Positions 16,939 to 25,507 of a stretch of 64,000 nt of DNA are shown in pieces (the stretch's first letter is position 1; each line of letters opens with the position of its first letter). Location: NCBI GenBank assembly GCA_963711635.1, contig CAVQEZ010000011.1, positions 98,470 through 162,469 on the forward strand, given 5' to 3'. Both the position numbers and the translations under genes were made by a program. The notes under the pieces were generated by a model. It saw only the letters and a list, made by a program, of their open reading frames with translations. It was not told the DNA's origin and searched no databases. The DNA is from CADEED01 sp963711635 (lineage in GTDB: Bacteria > Pseudomonadota > Gammaproteobacteria > Steroidobacterales > Steroidobacteraceae).

Positions 16939-19900
16939 ATGAAAACAACGATCAAGGGATTGACCATCTTTGCCGGTTTGCTGGTGCTATCGGCGCTCGA
17001 TGCGACGCCCAGCTACGCGCAGCAGTTGCCGACGAGGGTGCTCAAGGTCATGCGCCAGGGCCTCGGCAACGGCACGGTCGACATCATCACGGGCAACACC
17101 ACCGTGACCTGCACGGATACCTGCGAACGGACTCTCATCGTGCAGCCCGTGACGCTGGAGGCGAAAGCGCCTACGGGTACAGCCTTCGTCCGGTGGGAGG
17201 GCAACTGTGCTGCAACCACGGGGACAACTTGCTCTTTCTGGCTCACGAGCAACCAGTGGGTCCGCGCAGTGTTTCGGCAGGATCCGGATGTGCCGCCGCT
17301 GCCCGCGGACCTGACGCCCGGGAACATCGAGCAGTACCTGATCGACAATCCCACGGTGACCACCACGGCGCAGTTCATGCGCGCGTTGCCCGAGGAATTT
17401 CGCAAGGGGTGGATACTCATGACTCGCTCGGAGAGTCTGCAGACCGGCACTGCGCGCTTCCCGCGCGTCATGCTGCCCAGCGCGGACTCGCGCTATGTCT
17501 TCACGCTGGGCCTTGCGGAGCACGCGTCGTATCCGGGCTCGCATCCCGATGCCATCGAGTTCATGCAATGGGACGGCAACGAGAAGAACTTCCGGTTCCA
17601 CGAAATCGTGATGGCGGACATTGGTCCGATGGGCCGGGCCGCTCAGTTTCCCGATCGCCCGCGCGGCGTGAGCATCGACGAGCAGCGCTGCACGCGCTGC
17701 CATTCGACCCGCAACATTCAGGCGAAACCGGGGCAGGCCGGCACCACGGGTTTTCCCGCCGGCATCGTGAAGGCCAAGAACAAGCCCAACTGGGACAGTT
17801 ACGACAGCTGGGGCGGCATGCTGCCGTTCAATCGCGACAAGATTTTCCCGGGGACGGTGGAGGCCGCGGCGTTGCGCCGGCTGCTGAATCCCTGGACCTG
17901 GCGCAATGACGAGCCTTCGCGCCGCATCATGGAGCAGCTCGAGCTGCAGTCGAATGCGCCGGGGACCTTGCCTGTCTACCCGGCGGATGACGTATTCACG
18001 CGCATCAATGGCGGCTTCTATGACGGCCAGATCCGCTTCGCCTTCGATGGCACCAACTTCTTGGGATATGAGCCCAACCCCACGGGACCCACCGTCGGTC
18101 CCGTCAACTACAAGTTCGACGGCATCGCGGGGGCGCCGCCCGGGTCGAACGTGGTGCGCCCGACGGATACGCCCGTGATCCTGCACGCGTTCGCCACGCC
18201 ATTTTCCGGTGAAGGCCGTGGCGTGCAGCTCTTCGATCAGCTCGCCGGAGGCGACGGCGGCTACAATTACAACCAGATCCGCATCGGCGACGAGCTCGCG
18301 AATCACCGTTTTGCCACGGGCAGCGTCCATTTCGACGCGCGGCCGCTGGCGCTGGCAATCAACGATGGCTGCATTGCCACCGACTCGTTCGGTGCGATCA
18401 GTACGCCCAACGGTGGCACTTTGCTGGATCGCACGGCCTTCTTTTCCGCGCGCCATGGTGGAAAGAATCTGGCTGCGATCCTCAACGACACCGGTGTGCG
18501 TTCCAGGGATCTGCCGCGACGCAAGGCTGACATCCAGAAGCTGAACCTGGATCGCAATGGCGACACGTACCTGCTCAACTCTTCGATGACACCGGACATC
18601 GACCTGATTTCCGAATATGGGCAGTTCACGGGCTTCGGCACGAGCACGACGCTCGAGCGCCTGCGCCAGGAAGTGTTCCGCCGCGAAGGCGGCAACGACC
18701 AGAGCATCATGGGCGGAAGCTTCTACGTCGATCGCGAGGACTACAACAACACCAACAAGGTGGCGCTGTTCCGCTACTTCCTCGAACCGCTGGGCGTGGC
18801 CGTGGACAAGTGGTCCATCGGCGTGCGCGGGCGCTCGCGCAATTACACTTTCGCCGATGTGCTTGGCAGCTACCCGGCGCCGATCAGGAATGAGTTGCAG
18901 GCCAGCCTGAATGCGGATCCGTACCCGGGCCTGACCAGTACCGGCTGCGGCTCGCTCATCACCGCCGTGAACAACGAGTTCGCCAGGCTGCCCGCTGCCA
19001 ACGGCAGGCCTACCTACACCGACATACAACGCATCTTCAACAAAGGCTGCATCGAGTGCCACGGCGGTCTCGACTATCCGCCCTATGCCAAGTACTCGGC
19101 CAACCCCAACTACTTCGACCTCTCCGAGCGCGAGAACCCGGCGAACAATGACCGGCTCAAGGGCTCCTTCGACACGCTCGCGAGCGGCAGCTTCCTGGGC
19201 ACGAGCTCCGCGGATAGCACGTTGTTCGCGCGGATCACTTCGGCATCGGACTCATGCCCCTACGGCGCCATGCCCTGCGGTGGCCCGCGCCTGTCGGCGG
19301 CCGACGTCGCCACCGTCAAGCGCTGGCTCGATGGCCCGGCCACGAAGTCGGAAGGGGACCCGCACCTGGTGACGGTGGACAACATCCCGTATGACTTCCA
19401 GAGCGCCGGCGAATTCACGCTGCTGCGCGGACCGGGGATGGAGCTGCAGGCGCGCCACACGCCAGTAGCCACGGACGGTCCGCTCGGCCCGGATGGCTAC
19501 ACCGGCCTGTCATCCTGTGCGAGCTTGAACACGGCGGCGGCCATGCAGGTCGGCCGCCACCGCGTGACACTGCAGCCCGGGCTGGGCAACCGCCCCAATC
19601 CCGAAGGCCTGGAGCTGCGCATCGATGGCAAGCGGGTGCCCTATCCGGGCCCGCGCGGGATCGCGCTCGATGACGGCGGCCGCATCATGGCCACCACGGC
19701 CTCGGGTGGCATCCAGGTGCAGATGCCGAGCGGCACCGAAGTCATCGTGACGCCCGGGTTCTGGTCGCACTACCAGCTCTGGTACCTGAACATCAACGTG
19801 CGCAATGTGCGCGCAACGTTGGGCCTCATGGGCTCGATCGCGCCACAGAACTGGCTGCCCGCATTGCCCAATGGCAGCACGCTGGGGCGGCAGCCCATCG

Positions 19901-20559
19901 ACCTCGCCAAGCGTCACGACCAGCTGTACGCCACCTTCGCCGACGCCTGGCGAGTCAACAAGTCGACCAGCCTGTTCGACTATGGCAGCGGCCTCGGACC
20001 TGACAGTTTCGTGCTCAAGGGCTGGCCGGCGTTCCAGCCCAAGAGCTGTCAGCTGCCGAAGGATTGGACCACGAATCCGAATCTGCCCAAACCACTGGCG
20101 CCCGACGAAGCCAGGAAAGCCTGCTCGACGCTCGTGGACCTGGCGCGTCAGGCGAATTGTGAAGCCGACGCGGTGCTCACTGGCGACATCGGCGTCGCGG
20201 CCACGTACCTCGCCACCGAGCGCATCGAGCTCAACGTACGCCCTGAGCGCGTGCAGCTTGGCAAGCCGGAGGCTTTTGACACCAAGGTGGAGCCGTCCGT
20301 GACGTTCAACTGGAAGCGCACCTACGACAAGGACCACGGCAAGCTCACGTACATGCACTGCCTGTGGCCCCAGGGCACGACGCTCACCATGAAGATGTGC
20401 ACGGACTTGCCGGAAAGCGCCGAGAGCACCACTGCCCACGACCTCGCGCCTGGACAGTTCTACTACTGGAAGGTGCTGGTCGACGACGGCCAGGGCGCCA
20501 CGGTGGCCAGCGAGACGCGCAAGTTCCAGGTGGCCGGCGAATCGTCCGAAGGCAAGTGA
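16939..20559 (+). CDS. Exported multidomain protein: InlB-like repeat, two c-type heme motifs, von Willebrand D domain, FN3-like tail
   Basis: A 1206-residue protein with signal peptide ending at SYA-QQ. Residues about 35-115 look like a divergent InlB-type B-repeat (GTAFVRWEGNCAATTGTTC). Two heme c motifs are present: CTRCH (Cys251, Cys254, His255) and CIECH (Cys704, Cys707, His708). The region around the second (DIQRIFNKGCIECHGG) looks like Planctomycete-type cytochrome domains. From residue 805 a von Willebrand D domain begins (GDPHLVTVDNIPYDFQSAGE), with FADAWRVNKSTSLFDYG later. A fibronectin III-like tail (about 1110-1200) ends the protein. Known families explain parts only; the combination suggests a surface or periplasmic redox/adhesion protein. 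The 70-residue lipoprotein at 20586 follows by 26 bases. Confidence 0.8.
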   Translation: MKTTIKGLTIFAGLLVLSALDATPSYAQQLPTRVLKVMRQGLGNGTVDIITGNTTVTCTDTCERTLIVQPVTLEAKAPTGTAFVRWEGNCAATTGTTCSFWLTSNQWVRAVFRQDPDVPPLPADLTPGNIEQYLIDNPTVTTTAQFMRALPEEFRKGWILMTRSESLQTGTARFPRVMLPSADSRYVFTLGLAEHASYPGSHPDAIEFMQWDGNEKNFRFHEIVMADIGPMGRAAQFPDRPRGVSIDEQRCTRCHSTRNIQAKPGQAGTTGFPAGIVKAKNKPNWDSYDSWGGMLPFNRDKIFPGTVEAAALRRLLNPWTWRNDEPSRRIMEQLELQSNAPGTLPVYPADDVFTRINGGFYDGQIRFAFDGTNFLGYEPNPTGPTVGPVNYKFDGIAGAPPGSNVVRPTDTPVILHAFATPFSGEGRGVQLFDQLAGGDGGYNYNQIRIGDELANHRFATGSVHFDARPLALAINDGCIATDSFGAISTPNGGTLLDRTAFFSARHGGKNLAAILNDTGVRSRDLPRRKADIQKLNLDRNGDTYLLNSSMTPDIDLISEYGQFTGFGTSTTLERLRQEVFRREGGNDQSIMGGSFYVDREDYNNTNKVALFRYFLEPLGVAVDKWSIGVRGRSRNYTFADVLGSYPAPIRNELQASLNADPYPGLTSTGCGSLITAVNNEFARLPAANGRPTYTDIQRIFNKGCIECHGGLDYPPYAKYSANPNYFDLSERENPANNDRLKGSFDTLASGSFLGTSSADSTLFARITSASDSCPYGAMPCGGPRLSAADVATVKRWLDGPATKSEGDPHLVTVDNIPYDFQSAGEFTLLRGPGMELQARHTPVATDGPLGPDGYTGLSSCASLNTAAAMQVGRHRVTLQPGLGNRPNPEGLELRIDGKRVPYPGPRGIALDDGGRIMATTASGGIQVQMPSGTEVIVTPGFWSHYQLWYLNINVRNVRATLGLMGSIAPQNWLPALPNGSTLGRQPIDLAKRHDQLYATFADAWRVNKSTSLFDYGSGLGPDSFVLKGWPAFQPKSCQLPKDWTTNPNLPKPLAPDEARKACSTLVDLARQANCEADAVLTGDIGVAATYLATERIELNVRPERVQLGKPEAFDTKVEPSVTFNWKRTYDKDHGKLTYMHCLWPQGTTLTMKMCTDLPESAESTTAHDLAPGQFYYWKVLVDDGQGATVASETRKFQVAGESSEGK

Positions 20560-20585
20560 ACTCCAATGAGACCCAGGGAGCTGAC

Positions 20586-20798
20586 ATGAACACGCGATCC
20601 TTGCCACGGGCCTCGGTCATCGGAGTTCTCATGGTTCCCGTGATCCTGCTCGGCGGCTGCAGCACGCTGCCCGTGCAAACGGGAGGCGTTGGCGCGGGCA
20701 GCGTTTCCAGTGCTCCGTCGGGAATCGTCTGCGGGCGTGCCGCCAACAACACCTCGGTAAACACGGTCACGACGCAATTGGCACCGCTCAGCTTCTAG
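20586..20798 (+). CDS. Small lipoprotein, 70 residues
   Basis: Starts MNTRSLPRASVIGVLM with lipobox LLGGC, giving a mature peptide of about 45 residues rich in Gly, Ser, Thr and Val and holding one further Cys (GIVCGRAA). GGGAG lies seven bases before the ATG. It follows the diheme/vWD gene by 26 bases and is probably cotranscribed. Family not recognised. Confidence 0.7.
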   Translation: MNTRSLPRASVIGVLMVPVILLGGCSTLPVQTGGVGAGSVSSAPSGIVCGRAANNTSVNTVTTQLAPLSF

Positions 20799-20828
20799 CT
20801 AATAAGTAGATGGGGCCGCTGTTGTCAC

Positions 20829-21302
20829 TCATTTCGTCTTGCCGTCGGCAGAGGCGTTCGAGTCGCGCTCGACGGGACTGGCCTCGCGCATCTCCTCCCT
20901 GGCTTCCTTGACCGCAGCCATGTCGATGCGGCGCGCGGAGCCGATCCGGCAGAAGTAAGCGGAGCCCGCTTTGCTTGGGCCCAGCAGCTGCACGGAGTCG
21001 GATCCGGGGGTCACCGTTCCGGAGGAGTTGGTTATCGAGATCGATCTCGCCGTGGCGAGCCCGGAGCACTTCTCGGGCAGCTCCAACAGATGCGGTTGGT
21101 CCGCCTCGTCATAGACCATGAGCGCCTGGTCCCCGATCGGCGACCAACGGGTCTGGCGGCCCTGCAGCCTGGTGATGCGCAAGCTTTCAACCGGCGTCGA
21201 ATTGGCTTGGTAGAGTTTCAGGCGTTCCTGGTTGGCCGACGTCAGGCTCGCGCAGCCGGCGAGGACCAGCAACGTCCACAGCAACATCGTCGCGTGCTTC
21301 AT
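20829..21302 (-). CDS. DUF6491-like lipoprotein
   Basis: A 157-residue lipoprotein starting MKHATMLLWTLLVLAGC. The mature part carries a RWSPIGDQALMVYDEADQP strand pair, LLELPEKCSGLATARSI and a second Cys in AYFCRIGSARRID, the pattern of the small two-cysteine family DUF6491. A charged tail (EAREEMREASPVERD) ends the protein. The frame runs upstream to 21596, but the signal peptide fixes the start. It converges on the 20586 lipoprotein. Confidence 0.7.
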   Translation of the reverse strand: MKHATMLLWTLLVLAGCASLTSANQERLKLYQANSTPVESLRITRLQGRQTRWSPIGDQALMVYDEADQPHLLELPEKCSGLATARSISITNSSGTVTPGSDSVQLLGPSKAGSAYFCRIGSARRIDMAAVKEAREEMREASPVERDSNASADGKTK

Positions 21303-21471
21303 GAAGCTCGTCCTCTGTGCGTATGCCCGTCCTCGAGAATGCTCGCCGGAGCGGGCGCATGTTGTCGGGCCTAAGCCCAATAGACGCGCTATTGCGGCAG
21401 TGCATCGATTGCGGGCACTCTTGTCCAAACAATCAAAGGCGCGTCCACGTGCGCACCTAGCTAGGATCCTC

Positions 21472-21610
21472 ATGAAACCGCAGGATCTCGCGTTCATCGC
21501 CCTGGCGACCGCGCTCGCGGACTGCGGTGGGACTTCGATCTGTATCGTGGCTTCCCCGGCAATCACCTCGTGCTCGTCGACCCGGCGAACGGACACCCTC
21601 GCGATCGTTA
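21472..21610 (+). pseudogene. Possible small frameshifted gene
   Basis: ATG preceded by AGGATC opens MKPQDLAFIALATALADCGG. One base lost in ggtggg moves the frame to WDFDLYRGFPGNHLVLVDPANGHPRDR and a stop. The joined product of about 46 residues is more protein-like than either frame alone. It is otherwise the only coding signal in the 21303-21725 gap. Family not recognised. Confidence 0.3.
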
Positions 21611-21725
21611 GGAGCAGGCTCCGTTCCTATCTACCGGGAGACTGTTTTGCTTGCGGTGGACGGCAATCGAGAACATGATCGTTCCCGCCCCAACCCGGGA
21701 GATTGCACATGAAGAAGAGGCATCC

Positions 21726-21875
21726 ATGAATCTACACGTCGTGATGGGCCCGCTGTTAGCACTCATTGCGGGCATCCTGATCCTCATCGTGCCGCGGCTG
21801 CTCAACTACATCGTCGCGATATACCTGATCGTCGTCGGCTTGATCGGACTCTTCGGCAGCGGAATGCTGCGCTGA
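21726..21875 (+). CDS. DUF3096-family small membrane protein, 49 residues
   Basis: Two hydrophobic helices: VVMGPLLALIAGILILIVPR and LLNYIVAIYLIVVGLIGLFG. This matches the DUF3096 family of small inner-membrane proteins of unknown role. The start with GAGG upstream is preferred to the longer frame from 21651, which adds non-hydrophobic sequence. It stands alone between a lipoprotein and an HDOD gene. Confidence 0.83.
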   Translation: MNLHVVMGPLLALIAGILILIVPRLLNYIVAIYLIVVGLIGLFGSGMLR

Positions 21876-21980
21876 ATAGGGCGCCCGCGCTGCCACCCGC
21901 AGTGCAACGGATCCACGAATTAACATAGTGAAGGATAAGCGGGCTTCAGTTCGGACGGGCTCCGCCGATAACCGCTGACC

Positions 21981-23042
21981 ATGATTGCCGACATCCGCTC
22001 CGGGATCGGCTCTCTTGTGGGTCAATGGTTCGGCGGGTCGCGTGCACGAACGGTCCCGCGGGTGATCAAAGATCGGCAGGGAAGCCGGGTGCAGCCTTGC
22101 GCCGCAGGTGCCGTCGACGGCATCCAATTTCCGCGTGTCCATGCGGATGTCGCGATGCTGCGCTTCACGGCGCATGCGCTCGATGCGAGTCTCGACGATC
22201 TGCGCCGCGAGGCAACTCCATCGGAGCTTGCCGAACTCGAGCCGGCCACGCGTGTGCTCGGTGATCTGGAGCTGCAAGCGAAGTACCTTCCGCGCCGGCC
22301 GTCGCTGCTGCCGCGACTCATGACCGCCATCAACAGCGACTCGAACTCGATGCGCGACATGGCGCGGATCATTGGCGAAGACGGCACGCTGCTGGGAGGC
22401 CTGTTGAGGCTGGCAAACAGCGCCTATTACGGGGTGCGCCGACACAAACCCATCGAGAGCCTGGAGAAAGCGGTGGCGCTCGTGGGTACCGACGGACTGC
22501 GCTCGCTGGTGGCCACCGCTCTGTTGCATCCGGTCATGACCGGCACGCGAGGAGCTTTTTCCTCATTCGCCGAGGCGACCTGGGAGCACAGCCAGTACTC
22601 CGCCGCATGCGCCGAACTACACGCGGTTCACCTCGAGGGCGCTGATGCGTTCAGCGCACGGCTCCTGGTGTTGCTGCGCGGCCTCGCGAGCAATGCCGTG
22701 TTCCGCATCGCGCGCGAGCATTGCCCGGCCGTAAACAATGTACCGCCGGCGGCCATGGCCAAACTGCTCGACGACTGGGTGCCCCCGATGGCGCTGCGCA
22801 TCGCCGAGAACTGGCAGCTGCCCAAGGACCTGTGCGCCGTGCTCTCGGCTCCGGCCGAGCCGGGCCTGGCGCGCTCGCTGCGCTTCGGGCGCCTGGCGGG
22901 TGCGCTGCTGGTCCTGGTGAACAGCGGGCACATGCGGGAGCTCTCGGCGCGCGCCATCGTACTCGCCGACGATGATCGTCGTGCGCAGGTCGATCGGCTG
23001 TGGTCGCGGCTGGCGATCATGCACCTCGCCGCCACGCGCTGA
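21981..23042 (+). CDS. HDOD-domain signalling protein (first copy)
   Basis: A 353-residue protein with an HDOD domain, a degenerate HD fold used in c-di-GMP-linked and stress signalling. The domain starts at PRRPSLLPRLMTAINSD (about residue 103) and shows GGLLRLANSAYYGVRRHKPI and KAVALVGTDGLRSLVATAL. A weakly conserved N-terminal 90 residues precede it. The C-terminal ARSLRFGRLAGALLVL segment is shared with the second HDOD protein at 48144; the two are paralogs. No output or GGDEF domain is present. Confidence 0.85.
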   Translation: MIADIRSGIGSLVGQWFGGSRARTVPRVIKDRQGSRVQPCAAGAVDGIQFPRVHADVAMLRFTAHALDASLDDLRREATPSELAELEPATRVLGDLELQAKYLPRRPSLLPRLMTAINSDSNSMRDMARIIGEDGTLLGGLLRLANSAYYGVRRHKPIESLEKAVALVGTDGLRSLVATALLHPVMTGTRGAFSSFAEATWEHSQYSAACAELHAVHLEGADAFSARLLVLLRGLASNAVFRIAREHCPAVNNVPPAAMAKLLDDWVPPMALRIAENWQLPKDLCAVLSAPAEPGLARSLRFGRLAGALLVLVNSGHMRELSARAIVLADDDRRAQVDRLWSRLAIMHLAATR

Positions 23043-23050
23043 CCCGCCCT

Positions 23051-24166
23051 TCATTCGGCTGCAGGTTCCGCGATACGGTACAGGCGATCCAGGTATGCCT
23101 GCAGGACACAGGCTTCATCCGCGCATCGGTCGCGCTCGGCGACCCACTGCCGCTGCTCACGCCGTGCGATTGCCTTGTCCGCCGACCCGGCCAGATGCAG
23201 CGCAAATTCCCGAGCCATTGCCCAGTCAAGAAATCCGAGCACGGGAGTCGCACAAATCATTTTCTCGGTTGGACTTACGGCCTTCTCGCATGAGAACGAA
23301 GGCACGCCGGCCATCGTCGTGTCGAGCCGATAGCTCTCCCCGAGGCCACTCCTCAAGCTGGAATTCGCGCTACCAAAGAATTTGCAGCCGTCCTCGGGCG
23401 AACTGAATTGCAGTTCGTCGGAGCGAATCGACGTGTCAATTTGGCACGGCGACGAAGCGTCACCGGCCACCCATCGCGCATCTTCGGCCTCGAAATGAAT
23501 CGAACCGCTGATCGTCATGCACGACACGTCGCCTTCCACGCAATGAGAGGCGTTGCCTACCCCGAGCTGCAGCACCGCCACGGCCTCCCGGCCCTTCCCC
23601 GGCAAGACCAGCAGGGTATTCCCCGTGGCAGACCTGAACCGACCCGAAGGCACTGTCTCAATTCCCGGCCTGCCTGCGGCTTGAGCGCTGGGCGAGCCGG
23701 CGACGGTTGCCGTGATCGCGGCATCGGGTTCCGTGACATCGAGTTCGGCGGCAGCCGCGTTGATTTCCGCCATGGCGGCTTCTGTTTCCCGTTCAAGCTG
23801 CGCGAACTGCGGATCGACACCTAGAAAGAGGCCCAGTGCTGCGGCGTCAGGCGTCACGAGCACATGTTCGTCGTCCGCGATTACGTGAATGGGGATCTCG
23901 CGGCGCTCGTCGCCCTTGCTGATCAACGCAGTCCCCTCGAAGACTTTGTTCGCCTCGACAGTGACGAGAGTCACCCGCTGCACGACCAGACCCAAGTCTC
24001 TTGTTTCCGGCGTGTTCGCGAGCATTTGCTCAAGTGCCGCGACCGAAGCCTCGCTGATCTTTTCCTTGGAGGGAGCACAGCCGGCGATCACCCATGCCGC
24101 GAGCAGGGCGATCACGCGCACAATCTGCGCCCCGCTGATGTCGGGTGCTGTTCGTTCCGAACGCAT
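23051..24166 (-). CDS. Lipoprotein with C-terminal LprI/DUF1311-like domain
   Basis: A 371-residue lipoprotein. Start chosen at MRSERTAPDISGAQI because AGGAG lies upstream on the minus strand and the lipobox VIAGC follows. The last 85 residues (SFSCEKAVSPTEKMICATP, then LDWAMAREFALHL and RQWVAERDRCADEACVLQAY) match the four-Cys LprI/DUF1311 lysozyme-inhibitor-like domain. The central part, with long acidic helices (ETEAAMAEINAAAAELD), is not recognised. It ends nine bases from the HDOD stop, convergent. Confidence 0.75.
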   Translation of the reverse strand: MRSERTAPDISGAQIVRVIALLAAWVIAGCAPSKEKISEASVAALEQMLANTPETRDLGLVVQRVTLVTVEANKVFEGTALISKGDERREIPIHVIADDEHVLVTPDAAALGLFLGVDPQFAQLERETEAAMAEINAAAAELDVTEPDAAITATVAGSPSAQAAGRPGIETVPSGRFRSATGNTLLVLPGKGREAVAVLQLGVGNASHCVEGDVSCMTISGSIHFEAEDARWVAGDASSPCQIDTSIRSDELQFSSPEDGCKFFGSANSSLRSGLGESYRLDTTMAGVPSFSCEKAVSPTEKMICATPVLGFLDWAMAREFALHLAGSADKAIARREQRQWVAERDRCADEACVLQAYLDRLYRIAEPAAE

Positions 24167-24229
24167 CGGATCTCCTAACAAGATCGGGTGACAAGACTTA
24201 TCGGATCCAAGGCTATCACGCGTCCCCTG

Positions 24230-24320
24230 CGGTTCGCGCACTTCTTTTTACGAACAGGAAGTCCGTCATTCGAGATCAATCGCCCACCAGCGAGCTCCGC
24301 CATCGATCGCATCCGCGACG
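24230..24320. repeat. Dispersed repeat copy B
   Basis: Second copy of the 15779 element: shares the cgaacaggaag core, cgtcattcg, gatcaa, and the downstream AGCTCCGCCATCG block. A GC hairpin (24362-24385, CCCCGGGGTGG against CCACCGGGG) lies 40 bases downstream and could end a short transcript. Confidence 0.65.
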
Positions 24321-24457
24321 CCTTGGGCGGTGGCATGGGCGGAATGGACTCAGGTAGATAGCCCCCGGGGTGGAAGCCACCGGGGATTCTTCGTGCCTGT
24401 CACACAAATCGCCCACGCGGCAGAGAGCCTCCGGCAATCCACAATGCAGGAGGACGT

Positions 24458-25459
24458 ATGAAAAGCAGATGGATCTTATTGCTCACGATTGGTGCGGTGC
24501 CGCTGGTGGCGCATGCGGACTGGGCGCCCGCCGTGTACAACGACGACTACGTCGTGACCGTCGGCGCTTCCGTCAACGGCAGCTACGGTCAGATCACCTA
24601 CAGAGAACCCCGCTTTGGCGGCGGGAATGACTACCTGGGTTCCGTCGCGCGCGACGTGTATTCGGTCACGAGCTCGCTCAAGACCGAGCTCAATAACCAG
24701 GTGCGCGAAATGGCGGCGCGCGAACAGATCAACTTCACGAGTGGCAACCTGTACGGCGACGCGAACGTCACCTTGCAACCCAATGGTGCGGGCTATCTAA
24801 CCACGCGTCTCTCGGGCCTCACCTATGTCGGAACCGCGTCCGGCACCAAGCGAGTAGGCTTCCTGAGCGGCACCTGCACGGTTACCGTCCGCGTGGCGAA
24901 CATCGTCGCCACTGCCCAGATCGGTTCCGCCACGGGCGGCATCCCGGACGACTCGGTGGGACTTACGGCTGACGTCAGCTCCAATGCGAATTGCTCCAAT
25001 AGTCTCCAATGGGTTCCGCTCCTCGGTCTGGTCATCAATATCTGGGCGGAGCACGAGGTAACCGGGTTGATCGATGGAGCGGCGCGCGGTGCGATCGCCA
25101 CCATGAAGGACAAGCTGTTCTTTGAGCGCGACGCGAACGCATACGCCGGCCTCAATCGCATCGTGCCGGCCGACAAGGTGATCCCGTTGCCGAACGGACA
25201 ATCCTTCGCGGTCGGTCAATGGCTGCACGGCCAGCTCGCCTGGATCCTGAACAACGTCAGCGCGAATATCGTGCTCAGCCGCGGCGCAGTGCTCGGAATT
25301 GTTCCTGGTTCGACCACACCTGATTCGTTGGTGACGGGCGATGTCGTCAAGTTCAACCTCGTGGTGGGTGGCGTCACTCTCAACATCCACTTGCGTCAAG
25401 AGGTCATCGTCGTCTGGCAGTGGCGTTGCACGCGCACGCCTTGCCCCGCGATTCCCTGA
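24458..25459 (+). CDS. Exported protein of unknown function
   Basis: A 333-residue protein with signal peptide MKSRWILLLTIGAVPLVAHA and AGGAGG upstream of the ATG. The mature part is beta-rich with repeated short strands (NLYGDANVTLQPNGAGYLTT, SGTCTVTVRVANIVATAQIG), two Cys pairs and a C-terminal WQWRCTRTPCPAIP. This looks like a secreted or outer-surface beta-sandwich protein. I do not recognise a family. It stands between repeat copy B and a hairpin. Confidence 0.7.
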   Translation: MKSRWILLLTIGAVPLVAHADWAPAVYNDDYVVTVGASVNGSYGQITYREPRFGGGNDYLGSVARDVYSVTSSLKTELNNQVREMAAREQINFTSGNLYGDANVTLQPNGAGYLTTRLSGLTYVGTASGTKRVGFLSGTCTVTVRVANIVATAQIGSATGGIPDDSVGLTADVSSNANCSNSLQWVPLLGLVINIWAEHEVTGLIDGAARGAIATMKDKLFFERDANAYAGLNRIVPADKVIPLPNGQSFAVGQWLHGQLAWILNNVSANIVLSRGAVLGIVPGSTTPDSLVTGDVVKFNLVVGGVTLNIHLRQEVIVVWQWRCTRTPCPAIP

Positions 25460-25467
25460 CCGAGCGA

Positions 25468-25507
25468 AGTGCTGCGGCGGCCCGCCCGCGCGGGCCCCGC
25501 AGCGCTC
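25468..25507. terminator. Large GC hairpin between convergent genes
   Basis: AGTGCTGCGG pairs with CCGCAGCGCT around an inner GGCCCGC/GCGGGCC stem. No T-run is present. It could serve as a shared terminator for the 24458 gene and the SDR gene. Confidence 0.55.

Noticed and set aside
16987..19062. Long minus-strand ORF (691 codons)
   Set aside because: It mirrors the codon pattern of the diheme protein gene and has low-complexity Arg/Gly/Ala text without domains.
24797..25506. Extension of the SDR frame over the 24458 gene
   Set aside because: The frame past the SDR shift point has no protein character; the SDR ends at 25507 in another frame.
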